In this document: piece after piece, positions 25,630 to 33,779 of the stretch | Position numbering within the stretch: position 1 is the first letter of the stretch | Layout: each line of letters opens with the position of its first letter | Assembly: GCA_902540235.1 (NCBI GenBank) | Contig: CACBLI010000001.1 | Coordinates: forward strand, 103,491 to 167,490 | Direction of reading: 5' to 3' | From: an uncultured Pelagibacteraceae bacterium | GTDB lineage: Bacteria; Pseudomonadota; Alphaproteobacteria; Pelagibacterales; Pelagibacteraceae | Length of the DNA stretch: 64,000 nucleotides | The notes under the pieces: generated by a model | Seen by the model: only the letters and a program-made list of their open reading frames with translations | Told to the model about the DNA's origin: nothing | Databases searched by the model: none | Position numbers and translations under genes: made by a program

Positions 25630-27870
25630 ATGAATTTTAAAAAGTTATATTTATTAATCCCTTTATTTATATTTACAACTGCATATGCAGCTTTGACTGT
25701 AACTCACTTGGGAAATAGAATTGGACCAAAACCTACTGGTTTAGGTTGTACTGATTTTCATGAGGCTCTTATTGATAGTGATGGAGGTGAAGAGTTAATG
25801 GACGTTACTCTTACCGATGATGGGACAACCATTTTAATGGCTAATACAGCTATATCGGGTTCAAAAAATATTACAGAGTATAAGCTTTCAACTCCATTTG
25901 ATGTTACAACAATGGTAAACGATTGTACTCAGTCACGATATAACATTGCCCTTTTTGATGGAGTGTCTGCAGATAGTCGTATTCACAATATTTTCTTCGA
26001 GCAAGATGGAACAAGGTTTTTTGCAACTACTAGAAATTCTGAAGTCTTAAGTTTTTCTTTATCAACTCCATTTGATATTGGTTCAGCTACTTTTAATGCT
26101 GAATTAGATTTAGCGGGTATTCAAAGAGCAGTTGCTTTTAATAATGAGGGTACAAAACTTTATGAACTTGATAATGCTACTAATGCACCCAAAGTTAATA
26201 CTTATTCAATGACAACACCTTATGACATCGCTAATGCAACATTAACTGACACACTTGATCTTAGTGAAACAGAACTAGTGACCATAAGTTCTACTAACAA
26301 ACAGGCTGATGATATACATTTTAATGACACTGGAAGTGCAATGTATATTTTAATGCACAATGAACCAAACAGGCTTCAGTCTTACATTTGGCAATTTAGT
26401 TTAGATAAACGATTTGATGTATCTACAGCAAAAATAAAAGGTAAATGGAATGTTGCTTTACCAGGTGCTGGTGGTTATGGTTTTGGTTTACCTAGAGGAT
26501 TCGATTTTAGCAGTGATGGGATGAAATTGTATGTTACAAACAGACAGTCAGGCACTGGTGTAGATAATGTATACGCTTTTCAATTAGAATGTCCTTTTGG
26601 ACTTTATGAATGTGTATATGAGTCCGAGTCTAGTATTGGAAGTCAAATCGAATTAGCTAAACAAAATATTCAAATTAATACTTCAACAGTTTTTAAAAGA
26701 TTTGAGTGGATTAAAAGAAATAAAGATAAAAATGATTTAAATAACATTAGTATGAATTTTAATACTCAAAATAAAGCTTTAATTTATTTAAAAAACGAAC
26801 TTCAGAATTCATTTAATGAAAGAATTCAAACAGCGTCATTAAATAGTGATACAAAAAAAAATAAAATGAATAATGAAAAATGGTCATTCTGGGCTCACTC
26901 AGATATTTCAACTGCGAATAAACGTGAAACACTCTCATTAAAAGACATGGATTTTAAATCTGTAGGTTTTACTCTAGGTGCTGATCAAAAGATTGGAAAA
27001 AAATCTTTTGGTGGTTTGGCTTTTAGATACGGTATCGATAAAGCAGATATTAAAAAAACAGTTGAAGATGTGAGTTTAGACTCATTTACATTAAATTATT
27101 ACATTACTGTTCCAAGAGAAAATCAATCATATTTCAATATTGTATCAGGTCTAAGTCAATTAAATTATAAACACAAACATAAAAATAAAGTTACAGGCAA
27201 AAGAAAAGGTTATCAAGCTTTTACAGCTTTATCTTTAAGAACTGAAGAATCTTATGGCAAATTGAATTTAATTCCATCAAGTAAAATAAATTTAGGAATT
27301 ACAAGACTTTCAGAATACACAGACAAAGTTTCGCAAGCAGACGAGGGAGAAGATATAACTTATAAAAAAAATGATTTTGCCAATGCAGATATTGCGGCTG
27401 GTTTTTTATTTAATACTAGTGATATCCAGACATCAGAGGCAGTAATTAGACCAAATGGAGGTATTGAGTATATTTTAGATGTTTCTCCTAAGGTTAATTA
27501 TTCACAAGTTGGCTCATCGAGTGGCCAGAGAGAATTAACTTACAGTGAAAATGAATACTCAAATCAATACTTAAAAGCAAATATAGGTTTTGAATCTATT
27601 TATGAAAGTGGAAATACTATTGGTTTAAATTATGAAAGATATCAGAATCTAGGTAATCATAATTATAAAGACAGTTTATTTATCAAACTAGGTTATATTA
27701 ACTCTAGTAACACACAATTTGCTTTTAATTACGATCCTTTGGACGATAATAAAGCTGACCTTAGTTTTGTAAAAAATGTCGATAGTTTTGATTTAAAAAT
27801 AAATTCTAATTATAACTTTAATACCAATTCTGATTACTCAACGTATGTTGAAATTTCTAACAAATTTTAA
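25630..27870 (+). CDS. Autotransporter with beta-propeller-like passenger
   Basis: A 746-residue exported protein (signal MNFKKLYLLIPLFIFTTAYA). Residues about 20-330 contain repeats of the pattern YKLSTPFDVTT / FSLSTPFDIGS / YSMTTPYDIANAT, each closing a blade-like unit with DDGTTI or NNEGTKLYEL, so the passenger looks like a beta-propeller. A helical linker (about 335-410) leads to a C-terminal barrel of about 320 residues that starts WSFWAHSDIS, has FTLGADQKIGKKSFGGLAF and ends with the terminal phenylalanine YVEISNKF, typical of type V secretion. It begins 4 bases after the CHASE2-PP2C stop, so both are probably one operon. The passenger ligand is unknown. Confidence 0.82.
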   Translation: MNFKKLYLLIPLFIFTTAYAALTVTHLGNRIGPKPTGLGCTDFHEALIDSDGGEELMDVTLTDDGTTILMANTAISGSKNITEYKLSTPFDVTTMVNDCTQSRYNIALFDGVSADSRIHNIFFEQDGTRFFATTRNSEVLSFSLSTPFDIGSATFNAELDLAGIQRAVAFNNEGTKLYELDNATNAPKVNTYSMTTPYDIANATLTDTLDLSETELVTISSTNKQADDIHFNDTGSAMYILMHNEPNRLQSYIWQFSLDKRFDVSTAKIKGKWNVALPGAGGYGFGLPRGFDFSSDGMKLYVTNRQSGTGVDNVYAFQLECPFGLYECVYESESSIGSQIELAKQNIQINTSTVFKRFEWIKRNKDKNDLNNISMNFNTQNKALIYLKNELQNSFNERIQTASLNSDTKKNKMNNEKWSFWAHSDISTANKRETLSLKDMDFKSVGFTLGADQKIGKKSFGGLAFRYGIDKADIKKTVEDVSLDSFTLNYYITVPRENQSYFNIVSGLSQLNYKHKHKNKVTGKRKGYQAFTALSLRTEESYGKLNLIPSSKINLGITRLSEYTDKVSQADEGEDITYKKNDFANADIAAGFLFNTSDIQTSEAVIRPNGGIEYILDVSPKVNYSQVGSSSGQRELTYSENEYSNQYLKANIGFESIYESGNTIGLNYERYQNLGNHNYKDSLFIKLGYINSSNTQFAFNYDPLDDNKADLSFVKNVDSFDLKINSNYNFNTNSDYSTYVEISNKF

Positions 27871-27977
27871 TTAATTCTTATAAATAGTGATTTTTTTATA
27901 AGGTCTTATATTTAAGATAGTCAACTTTTTTCCATTAAAATAGTGAATTAATGAATAAAATAAAAAAAAATAAATAG

Positions 27978-27993
27978 CTATACAGCTGTATAG
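27978..27993. promoter_or_regulatory. Perfect 16-base palindrome before the inverse-autotransporter gene
   Basis: CTATACAGCTGTATAG is a perfect dyad with no spacer, 20 bases before the ATG at 28014, in an otherwise A/T-only gap. It may be an operator for a dimeric regulator, or a leader hairpin near the ribosome site. No terminator-like T-run follows. Confidence 0.5.
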
Positions 27994-28013
27994 AAATAAA
28001 TTACTTATTATAT

Positions 28014-28874
28014 ATGAAAAAAATTTTAATAATTTTAACTTCATATTTAATGATTTCGACATCACACGCAGATGATGTATCTAAGCAAGTTTCAGAGTAT
28101 ATAAGCAATATTATTCCAGGCGAGGGATTAACTGAGGCATCTATTAAATTAAATGATAAGGATGAAGATCAGATAAAATTTTCAATTTTAGGCCTTAGAA
28201 ATATCCTTGAGGATGATAATTCAAACTTATTCACGCAATTCAGCTTGAGAACTAAAGAGGTAAATAGTGATGGAAGAATTCATGGTAATTTAGGTATTGG
28301 TTATAGAAAATTAACTGATGATAATTCAATGATGTATGGCGCAAATACTTTTATTGATGCAGACACATTCGAAGGACACAGGAGATTGGGATATGGACTT
28401 GAAGCAAAAGCATCGTTATTAGATCTATCTTTAAATCGATACCAAAAGATAACAAATATGAAAACTATTGATGGAACAGATGAACAAATACTTAGTGGCT
28501 GGGATTACTACTTAACCACTCAAGTTCCCTATACACCCTGGGCAAAATTTAGTTTTAAAGGTTATAAATGGGAGGGTGAAAAAACTTCGAGAGATTCAAG
28601 AGGAAATAAATATATTTCAGAATTAAATATAAACCCTTCATTACAATTGAACTTATCAATGGATGACTCTTCTCTTCCTGGTGTAGATGATGTTTTGGAA
28701 GCTGAACTATTATTTGTTCATCCACCTAGAGAAAATATAAGAACGATGGATGAAGGATTTTCTGATGTAGCTTTTGAAAAAGAGGATATGCAAGCAAAAT
28801 TATATGAAAAAGTTAGAAGAAATAACGATTTAACTATAGAAATCCAGGGTTCAGTAATAATTACAAGTCAATAA
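28014..28874 (+). CDS. Stand-alone inverse-autotransporter (intimin/invasin-type) beta-barrel
   Basis: A 286-residue exported protein (signal MKKILIILTSYLMISTSHA). The body matches the inverse autotransporter beta-domain of intimin and invasin: GNLGIGYRKLTDDNSMMYGA, NTFIDADTFEGHRRLGYGLE, then SLNRYQKIT and WDYYLTTQVPYTPWAKF. In the family this 12-strand barrel secretes a C-terminal passenger of Ig-like repeats. Here the chain ends soon after the barrel with no passenger, so it is either a barrel with a very short tail or a partner for a separately coded protein. The next gene starts 1 base after its stop and encodes a secreted protein. Confidence 0.82.
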   Translation: MKKILIILTSYLMISTSHADDVSKQVSEYISNIIPGEGLTEASIKLNDKDEDQIKFSILGLRNILEDDNSNLFTQFSLRTKEVNSDGRIHGNLGIGYRKLTDDNSMMYGANTFIDADTFEGHRRLGYGLEAKASLLDLSLNRYQKITNMKTIDGTDEQILSGWDYYLTTQVPYTPWAKFSFKGYKWEGEKTSRDSRGNKYISELNINPSLQLNLSMDDSSLPGVDDVLEAELLFVHPPRENIRTMDEGFSDVAFEKEDMQAKLYEKVRRNNDLTIEIQGSVIITSQ

Positions 28875-28875
28875 T

Positions 28876-29607
28876 ATGAGAAATATTTTTTTTATAATTT
28901 TATTTATATTAACTTTTTTTAACACAAGGTCTTTTGCACTTGAAGCTGAGGCAACAACCTATAAAATTACAATAACAAGAATTGAAATTTGTGACAGCAC
29001 CAGCACTGATGCCTCATGTAATAATCCTATAGTTTTATATTCTGGTAATTCCGGGTCTATTGATATTGCATCTACTTCAGCTGGTGCAGCAGCAGCAAGT
29101 TTAGGAGATTTATCAAAAGTTGAATTTGGAAAAACTTATACTTATTTTCAGATTACTATGAATAGAGCCTTTACAGTTGCTGGTAGTGTTACAAGTGGAG
29201 CAACAACTTGCTATACTATTGCAAGTTCAACTGGAACCACCAGTAAAAATGGAATAGGAAGCAAAACTTCAGGAGCTGCAGTTGCTGGAACTTATTATGC
29301 AGGTATTCCAGCTGGTACAAGTCATGGAGATGTAATGAACAGCACTACAGCTGGTGATGGAACAGGAACAGACTCAGCAACAGGAACAGTTGATGCTGGC
29401 GATGCTTTTTTTGAGTATAGAGAAGCACTTTCGAAACCATTTACTATGGAGGCTGGAAAAATTCCAACAGTTAAAATTGCTTTTGGAACATCAACTGCAT
29501 TAGGATATTTAGAAAAAGCTGGATTAGCAACCGATTGCACTGGAACCGCTGCTGCAGATCAAGGTTTTTATGCAAACCGACCTGATGTAGTTCTTACACT
29601 TGAGTAA
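28876..29607 (+). CDS. Secreted Ser/Thr/Gly-rich protein of unknown function
   Basis: A 243-residue protein with a signal peptide (IIFLILTFFNTRSFA region), then TYKITITRIEICDS. It is rich in Ser, Thr, Ala and Gly with predicted beta strands and has five cysteines in the mature part. No family is recognised. It begins one base after the inverse-autotransporter barrel gene ends, so the two are co-translated or at least co-transcribed. A surface partner role for the barrel is possible by context only. The codon-level composition is richer in GC than its neighbours because of Ala/Gly content. Confidence 0.65.
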   Translation: MRNIFFIILFILTFFNTRSFALEAEATTYKITITRIEICDSTSTDASCNNPIVLYSGNSGSIDIASTSAGAAAASLGDLSKVEFGKTYTYFQITMNRAFTVAGSVTSGATTCYTIASSTGTTSKNGIGSKTSGAAVAGTYYAGIPAGTSHGDVMNSTTAGDGTGTDSATGTVDAGDAFFEYREALSKPFTMEAGKIPTVKIAFGTSTALGYLEKAGLATDCTGTAAADQGFYANRPDVVLTLE

Positions 29608-29612
29608 TTAAT

Positions 29613-29867
29613 TTACTTTAACAAATCTTGAAGTTTTTTTTCTTTTTCTAAAGCTCTAACTTCATCATAACCACCAATGTGTTGATCATCAAAAAATATT
29701 TGTGGTATTGTTCTCTTTCCATTTGCTTTCTTTATCATTTCATCCATTGCACCATCTACTTTTGCAATATCTATTTCTGTGTAAGTTACATTGTTTCTAG
29801 TTAACAATCTTTTCGCTGCCTCACAATAATTACACATTGGACCAGTATAAATTGTTATTTTTCTCAT
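29613..29867 (-). CDS. grxC: Glutaredoxin (GrxC type)
   Basis: An 84-residue thioredoxin-fold protein that reduces disulfides or mixed glutathione disulfides at the expense of glutathione. The active site is CNYC (C12-C15), a dithiol variant of the usual CPYC. The cis-proline loop TIPQIFFDDQHIGGYDE is standard and includes the glutathione-binding GGYDE. Length and layout match GrxC fully. It is convergent with the upstream secreted-protein gene and follows a small TIGR03643-type gene on its own strand. Confidence 0.95.
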   Translation of the reverse strand: MRKITIYTGPMCNYCEAAKRLLTRNNVTYTEIDIAKVDGAMDEMIKKANGKRTIPQIFFDDQHIGGYDEVRALEKEKKLQDLLK

Positions 29868-29870
29868 AAA

Positions 29871-30167
29871 CTATAAATAATCACCTTTTTTAATTTTACT
29901 AGTTATTTGTTTTCGAGAATATTCAAATTTTTTTCTATGTTTAATGCTTTTTTGATTTACTCTTTTTCTCCACAATCTAAACGAGGATGGTTTAAGTGAC
30001 CGTCTCATAATTTTAATGACATCAGACTCTCGATAACCTGTTCTTTTTTCAATTTCTTCAAAAGTGATCCTATCTGCCCATGCGGCCCATATGACCCAAT
30101 CTGGACTTTCTAGATTTGGCTCGGGATTTTTGACGCGGGTGACTGGCCTGTGACCTTTTTTTTTCAT
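29871..30167 (-). CDS. TIGR03643/DUF2805-type small protein
   Basis: A 98-residue basic protein from the ATG at 30167; an upstream TTG would add nine unlikely residues. The core (WVIWAAWADRITFEEIEKRT, then VIKIMRRSLKPSSFRLWRKR) is the hallmark of a conserved bacterial family without a proven function. The pattern resembles a small helix-turn-helix, so nucleic-acid binding is possible. It sits 3 bases before the glutaredoxin gene on the same strand, which suggests one transcript. Confidence 0.85.
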   Translation of the reverse strand: MKKKGHRPVTRVKNPEPNLESPDWVIWAAWADRITFEEIEKRTGYRESDVIKIMRRSLKPSSFRLWRKRVNQKSIKHRKKFEYSRKQITSKIKKGDYL

Positions 30168-30231
30168 AAATCCTTTATATTTGAAAAAAAACAATAATGC
30201 ATTTTTTTTAAGATTTGATATATTTGATTCT

Positions 30232-30287
30232 GATAGTCCTTCTTAGCCATCTTTAGCTCCCGGTTTTTAAGGACTATCTTTTTTTTT
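30232..30287 (+). promoter_or_regulatory. Hairpin plus T-run directly in front of the LysE-type gene
   Basis: GATAGTCCTT (30232-30241) and AAGGACTATC (30269-30278) are a perfect 10-base inverted repeat around a 27-base loop, followed at once by nine Ts (30279-30287) and then the ATG at 30288. It looks like an intrinsic terminator fused to the start codon, as in attenuators and some riboswitches. The loop has possible inner pairing (AGCC with GGTT). It does not end any gene on this strand, because the gene to its left is on the minus strand. Confidence 0.6.
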
Positions 30288-30902
30288 ATGCTCCCCTTAG
30301 ATTTTATCCTATTTTTACAAATTATAATTTTTTTATTCATTACACCGGGTACCCCTAGAATAGTAATTGTTTCTTATTCGATGAATTATGGTATCAAAAA
30401 TTGTATTTGGACTGCTTTAGGCGATGTTACGGCAAATTTATTTCAAGCAACTTTAGTAATATTTGTTATAGGAACTTTCTTGTCAAATAATCCTAACTTT
30501 TTAAATTTTGTTAAGTGGTTAGGAGTTATTTACTTAATATATTTAGCTTATGATGTGTACAAATCTTCACCAAAAAATGTAAATTCAAAAATAATTAGTA
30601 CCAAAAGTGTTTTTTCTTTTTATAAAGATGGTTTTTTAGTTGCAGGAACAAGTCCTAAGGCTTGGTTGTTTTTTCCTTTAATATTCCCACAATTTATTGA
30701 TTTTAATACTAATTATATATTTCAGTTCTTTATTTTAATAACCACTTATATAGTACTAGATTTTATTTCTTTGATTGGTTATGCTTTATTAGCACAAAAA
30801 CTTGTCACTTGGATTAAAGCAAACCCAAAAACAATTAATACAATCTCTGCGAGTGTTTTGATTATTATAGCTTTAATAATTATTATTTTTCAACAATATT
30901 AA
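30288..30902 (+). CDS. LysE/RhtB-family amino-acid exporter
   Basis: A 204-residue inner-membrane protein with about six helices. The N-terminal FLFITPGTPRIVIVSYSMNY, the segment TALGDVTANLFQATLVIF, the helix LGVIYLIYLAYDVY, and VAGTSPKAWLFFPLIFPQFI match LysE/RhtB exporters, which expel amino acids such as lysine, threonine or homoserine by proton exchange. The start codon follows a T-run and has no Shine-Dalgarno sequence of its own, so the hairpin upstream may control translation or termination. Substrate cannot be read from sequence. Confidence 0.87.
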   Translation: MLPLDFILFLQIIIFLFITPGTPRIVIVSYSMNYGIKNCIWTALGDVTANLFQATLVIFVIGTFLSNNPNFLNFVKWLGVIYLIYLAYDVYKSSPKNVNSKIISTKSVFSFYKDGFLVAGTSPKAWLFFPLIFPQFIDFNTNYIFQFFILITTYIVLDFISLIGYALLAQKLVTWIKANPKTINTISASVLIIIALIIIIFQQY

Positions 30903-30916
30903 AAAACATGCAGCAC

Positions 30917-30955
30917 GTTTTGTCACTTGCAAAACAAACATTTTCTTTATTTAAT
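30917..30955 (+). promoter_or_regulatory. Probable promoter with overlapping inverted repeat before livK
   Basis: TTGCAA (30927-30932), a 17-base spacer, and TTTAAT (30950-30955) form a plausible sigma-70 promoter. A 6-base inverted repeat GTTTTG-N7-CAAAAC (30917-30935) overlaps the -35 element and could be an operator. The gene itself has a good GAGGGA ribosome site at about 30974. Confidence 0.4.
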
Positions 30956-30986
30956 TAGAAATTAATTAATTAATGAGGGAAATAAA

Positions 30987-32225
30987 ATGAAAATAAATAA
31001 AATAATTATAAGTTTTATTTCTGCATTTGTACTTTTATTGTCTACATCTGTTACATCTTTCGCGAAGGTTGTAGGAGATAAGATAATTTTAGGTTCTGCT
31101 ATTTCATTAACTGGAAAATATTCTTCAAATGGTGTTCACACTCAAAACGGTTATAATATGGCCGTTGACAGAATTAACAGCATGGGTGGAGTTAAAGTTG
31201 GTGGAAAAACTTATAAGTTTGAAATCATTTACTATGATGATGAGTCAAACCCAAAAAGAGCAGCACAGCTTGCAGAAAGATTAATTTCACAAGATGGTGT
31301 TGAGTTCATGCTTGGACCTTATAGTTCAGGTTTAACAAAAGCAATTGCTCCTGTTACAGAAAAATATGGTGTACCAATGGTCGAAGCTAATGGTGCTTCT
31401 AGATCTTTGTTTACCAAAGGTTACAAATATCTGTTTGCAGTTTTAGCTCCTGCTAATTTGTATCTTGATGTAGCAATTAGAACTGCTGTTGAGTTAAATG
31501 GTGGTAAAGGTGTGAGAATTGCTCAAGCATTTGAACAAGATGCTTTTTCTCAAGACGTTAGATTAGGTATTTTAGATGCAGCAAAGGAAACTGGATCTGA
31601 AATTATAATCGATGACAAACTACCAAAAGAACTAAATGATATGGCTGCAACATTGGTTAAAGTTAAACAGATGAAACCAGATGTTCTTGTGGTATCAGGG
31701 CATACAAAAGGTGCATTAACAGCTATTAGACAAATTGCTGAAATGAAAGTAGATGTTCCAATGTTAGCGATGACACATTGTGATGCTGCGAAATTATCAA
31801 AACAACATGGTAAAAACTCTCAGTATGCTTTATGTGCTTCTCAATGGCATAAAACACTGACTTATAAAGATAACTTCTTTAAAGATGGTATGACATACGC
31901 GGCAGACTTTACAAAAGAGTTTGGATATGATCCGCCGTACCAAGCAGCTGAATCTTCAGCGGCATTATTGGTATTTAAAGACGCTTTTGAGAGAGCAAAT
32001 TCTTTCGATCAAAAGAAAGTAAGAGATGCTCTTGCAGCAACTAACATGCAAACATTTTATGGAAATATTAAGTTCGCACCAGGTGGTCAAAATGTTGATA
32101 AACCGATGGTACTTTTCCAAGTTATGTGTGATGGTGCAGGAAAATGTGAAAACAAAGTTGTTGCTCCACTTAAGTGGGCTTCGGCTGAGTTAATTCACCC
32201 AATTCCTAAGTGGTCTAAAAGATAA
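30987..32225 (+). CDS. livK: HAAT-type ABC transporter substrate-binding protein (LivK-like)
   Basis: A 412-residue periplasmic binding protein of type I fold. A signal peptide (VLLLSTSVTSFA) precedes IILGSAISLTGKYSSNG, the usual start of the amino-acid-binding lobe, followed by NPKRAAQLAERLISQDGVEF and MLGPYSSGLTKAIAPVTEKY. It delivers a branched-chain amino acid or related substrate to the permease pair encoded downstream. A strong terminator separates it from livH by design, so binding protein should be made in excess. Exact ligand cannot be set; the presence of GlaH in the operon hints at a non-standard substrate. Confidence 0.93.
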   Translation: MKINKIIISFISAFVLLLSTSVTSFAKVVGDKIILGSAISLTGKYSSNGVHTQNGYNMAVDRINSMGGVKVGGKTYKFEIIYYDDESNPKRAAQLAERLISQDGVEFMLGPYSSGLTKAIAPVTEKYGVPMVEANGASRSLFTKGYKYLFAVLAPANLYLDVAIRTAVELNGGKGVRIAQAFEQDAFSQDVRLGILDAAKETGSEIIIDDKLPKELNDMAATLVKVKQMKPDVLVVSGHTKGALTAIRQIAEMKVDVPMLAMTHCDAAKLSKQHGKNSQYALCASQWHKTLTYKDNFFKDGMTYAADFTKEFGYDPPYQAAESSAALLVFKDAFERANSFDQKKVRDALAATNMQTFYGNIKFAPGGQNVDKPMVLFQVMCDGAGKCENKVVAPLKWASAELIHPIPKWSKR

Positions 32226-32239
32226 AAACTAATCTATAA

Positions 32240-32271
32240 ATACCCCCTAAACTCTAGGGGGTATTTTTTTT
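32240..32271 (+). terminator. Intrinsic terminator after livK
   Basis: ATACCCCCTA (32240-32249), a 5-base loop and TAGGGGGTAT (32255-32264) form a 10-pair stem followed by seven Ts. It ends only 12 bases before the livH start codon, so permease expression depends on read-through. Confidence 0.93.
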
Positions 32272-32283
32272 CAAAGGCTGATT

Positions 32284-33177
32284 ATGGATTTCATGGTTTT
32301 TCAATATCCAATGATAAGTGTTCAAGCTTGCTTGGATGGAATACTTCTAGGAATTTTATTTGCCTTAATCGCATACGGCATGGCTTTGCAATGGGGAGTC
32401 ATGAACATCATAAATATTGCTCAGGGTGATCTGGTAATCTTGGGTGGGTATATTGCATACTTTATGTACCTATATGGAATTCATCCTGCATGGGGCGTGA
32501 TTGTAGCTCCGATCATCATGTTTTTTGTGGGTGTTGGACTTTATAAGTTAGTAATCAATAAAGTTGTTGATAGAGATTTATTTATTTCAATTCTTGCAAC
32601 ATTTGGAATAAGTATTCTATTTATGCAACTAATGAATTTTGCATTTGGTGCAGATGTTGTTCTTGCTAATTCAGGTTATGGAACGACATTTTTATTTGAT
32701 AGCGCAGTGGTTTTACCGAATTCAAAAATATTTTCTGCTTTTATAAGCATTTTATTTGCTATTTGTTTAGTTATTTACATGAAAAAATCTAAACTTGGTC
32801 GAGCGATCAGAGCAACAGCACAAAACTCAAGAGCAGCAAAGATTTTAGGAGTAGATACAGAAAAAGTTTATGCTGCTACATTCGGCATAAATGCAGCCCT
32901 TTGTGGTGTTGCTGGTGCTTTAATATCCATAACATTTACTATTCACCCCTACATGGGATTACCCTATACAATTAGATCTTTTATGATTGTAATAGTTGCT
33001 GGATTAGGAAATTTACCTGGAGTAGCATTATCAGGTATGGGATTAGGAGTTTTTGAGGAATTCGCGGACTATATTTTAGGCACTGAATTTAGAATAGGTG
33101 CAGTATTTTTATTATTAGTTTTAATTTTAGTTTATAGAAGATTTAAATTATCAAGAAAAAGAGAGTACTTAAAATGA
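32284..33177 (+). CDS. livH: HAAT-type ABC permease (LivH-like)
   Basis: A 297-residue membrane protein with eight or more helices. It has the LivH landmarks AYGMALQWGVMNIINIAQGD near the N-terminus, RAIRATAQNSRAAKILGVD in the cytoplasmic coupling loop and GLGNLPGVALSGMGLGVFEE near the end. It pairs with LivM to form the import channel. Its stop overlaps the next start by 4 bases (ATGA), so it is co-translated with an unknown periplasmic protein, an unusual insertion between livH and livM. Confidence 0.93.
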   Translation: MDFMVFQYPMISVQACLDGILLGILFALIAYGMALQWGVMNIINIAQGDLVILGGYIAYFMYLYGIHPAWGVIVAPIIMFFVGVGLYKLVINKVVDRDLFISILATFGISILFMQLMNFAFGADVVLANSGYGTTFLFDSAVVLPNSKIFSAFISILFAICLVIYMKKSKLGRAIRATAQNSRAAKILGVDTEKVYAATFGINAALCGVAGALISITFTIHPYMGLPYTIRSFMIVIVAGLGNLPGVALSGMGLGVFEEFADYILGTEFRIGAVFLLLVLILVYRRFKLSRKREYLK

Positions 33178-33770
33178 AGAAAATATTACTAATGATATTA
33201 TTGTTAACATTTCCAAATTTATCTTTGGGAAATGAAAGATTTATACCGCTAGAACTTTTTACTGGGGGAGAGATAAGAGATGATACTGAAATAAAATTTA
33301 CTCCTGCAGACAAAATTTTTGGTGAAAAACGCAGAAAAAAAATTGTAGGCCCTATTGATTGGAGAGCTCCAGGATCTAAGGAAATTATCAAAGTTTATAA
33401 GAGAACGCAAAAAAATAGAGAGGGTAGAGTAAAAAAAACTCAACTTTTTACAGTTACTAATGACGGTCAGTGTATGGGAAGAGTATATGATCAAAGAAGA
33501 TCAGGGACTAAATATATTAAAAATGGATGCAAGTTTCCCTTAGGTTTTTGGAAAAAAGGCGAAACTAGAAAATTCTCAGTTACAGATCGTGGGGCAAGAA
33601 CTGTGGAACTTAAAATATTAAGTTTAGGAAAAAAACCAAAAGATTGTGTAAAATATAATTGGAAACTGTTTGACGATGCGACTGGAAAAAAATTAGGAGA
33701 TAATGACTACAAGTTTTGCAAAGGTAGAGCTATGACATATTTAAAAATAAGAAAGATTAAATCTAAATGA
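33174..33770 (+). CDS. Unknown exported protein inserted in the liv operon
   Basis: A 198-residue protein with a signal peptide (MKKILLMILLLTFPNLSLG) and a basic, glycine-poor mature part with four cysteines (C110, C128, C171, C186 approximately), suited to two disulfides. No family is recognised. It overlaps livH by 4 bases and is 9 bases before livM, so it is firmly part of the transporter operon. It could be an accessory lipid-free periplasmic factor for the importer, but no motif shows this. Confidence 0.7.
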   Translation: MKKILLMILLLTFPNLSLGNERFIPLELFTGGEIRDDTEIKFTPADKIFGEKRRKKIVGPIDWRAPGSKEIIKVYKRTQKNREGRVKKTQLFTVTNDGQCMGRVYDQRRSGTKYIKNGCKFPLGFWKKGETRKFSVTDRGARTVELKILSLGKKPKDCVKYNWKLFDDATGKKLGDNDYKFCKGRAMTYLKIRKIKSK

Positions 33771-33779
33771 TGTTTAAAA

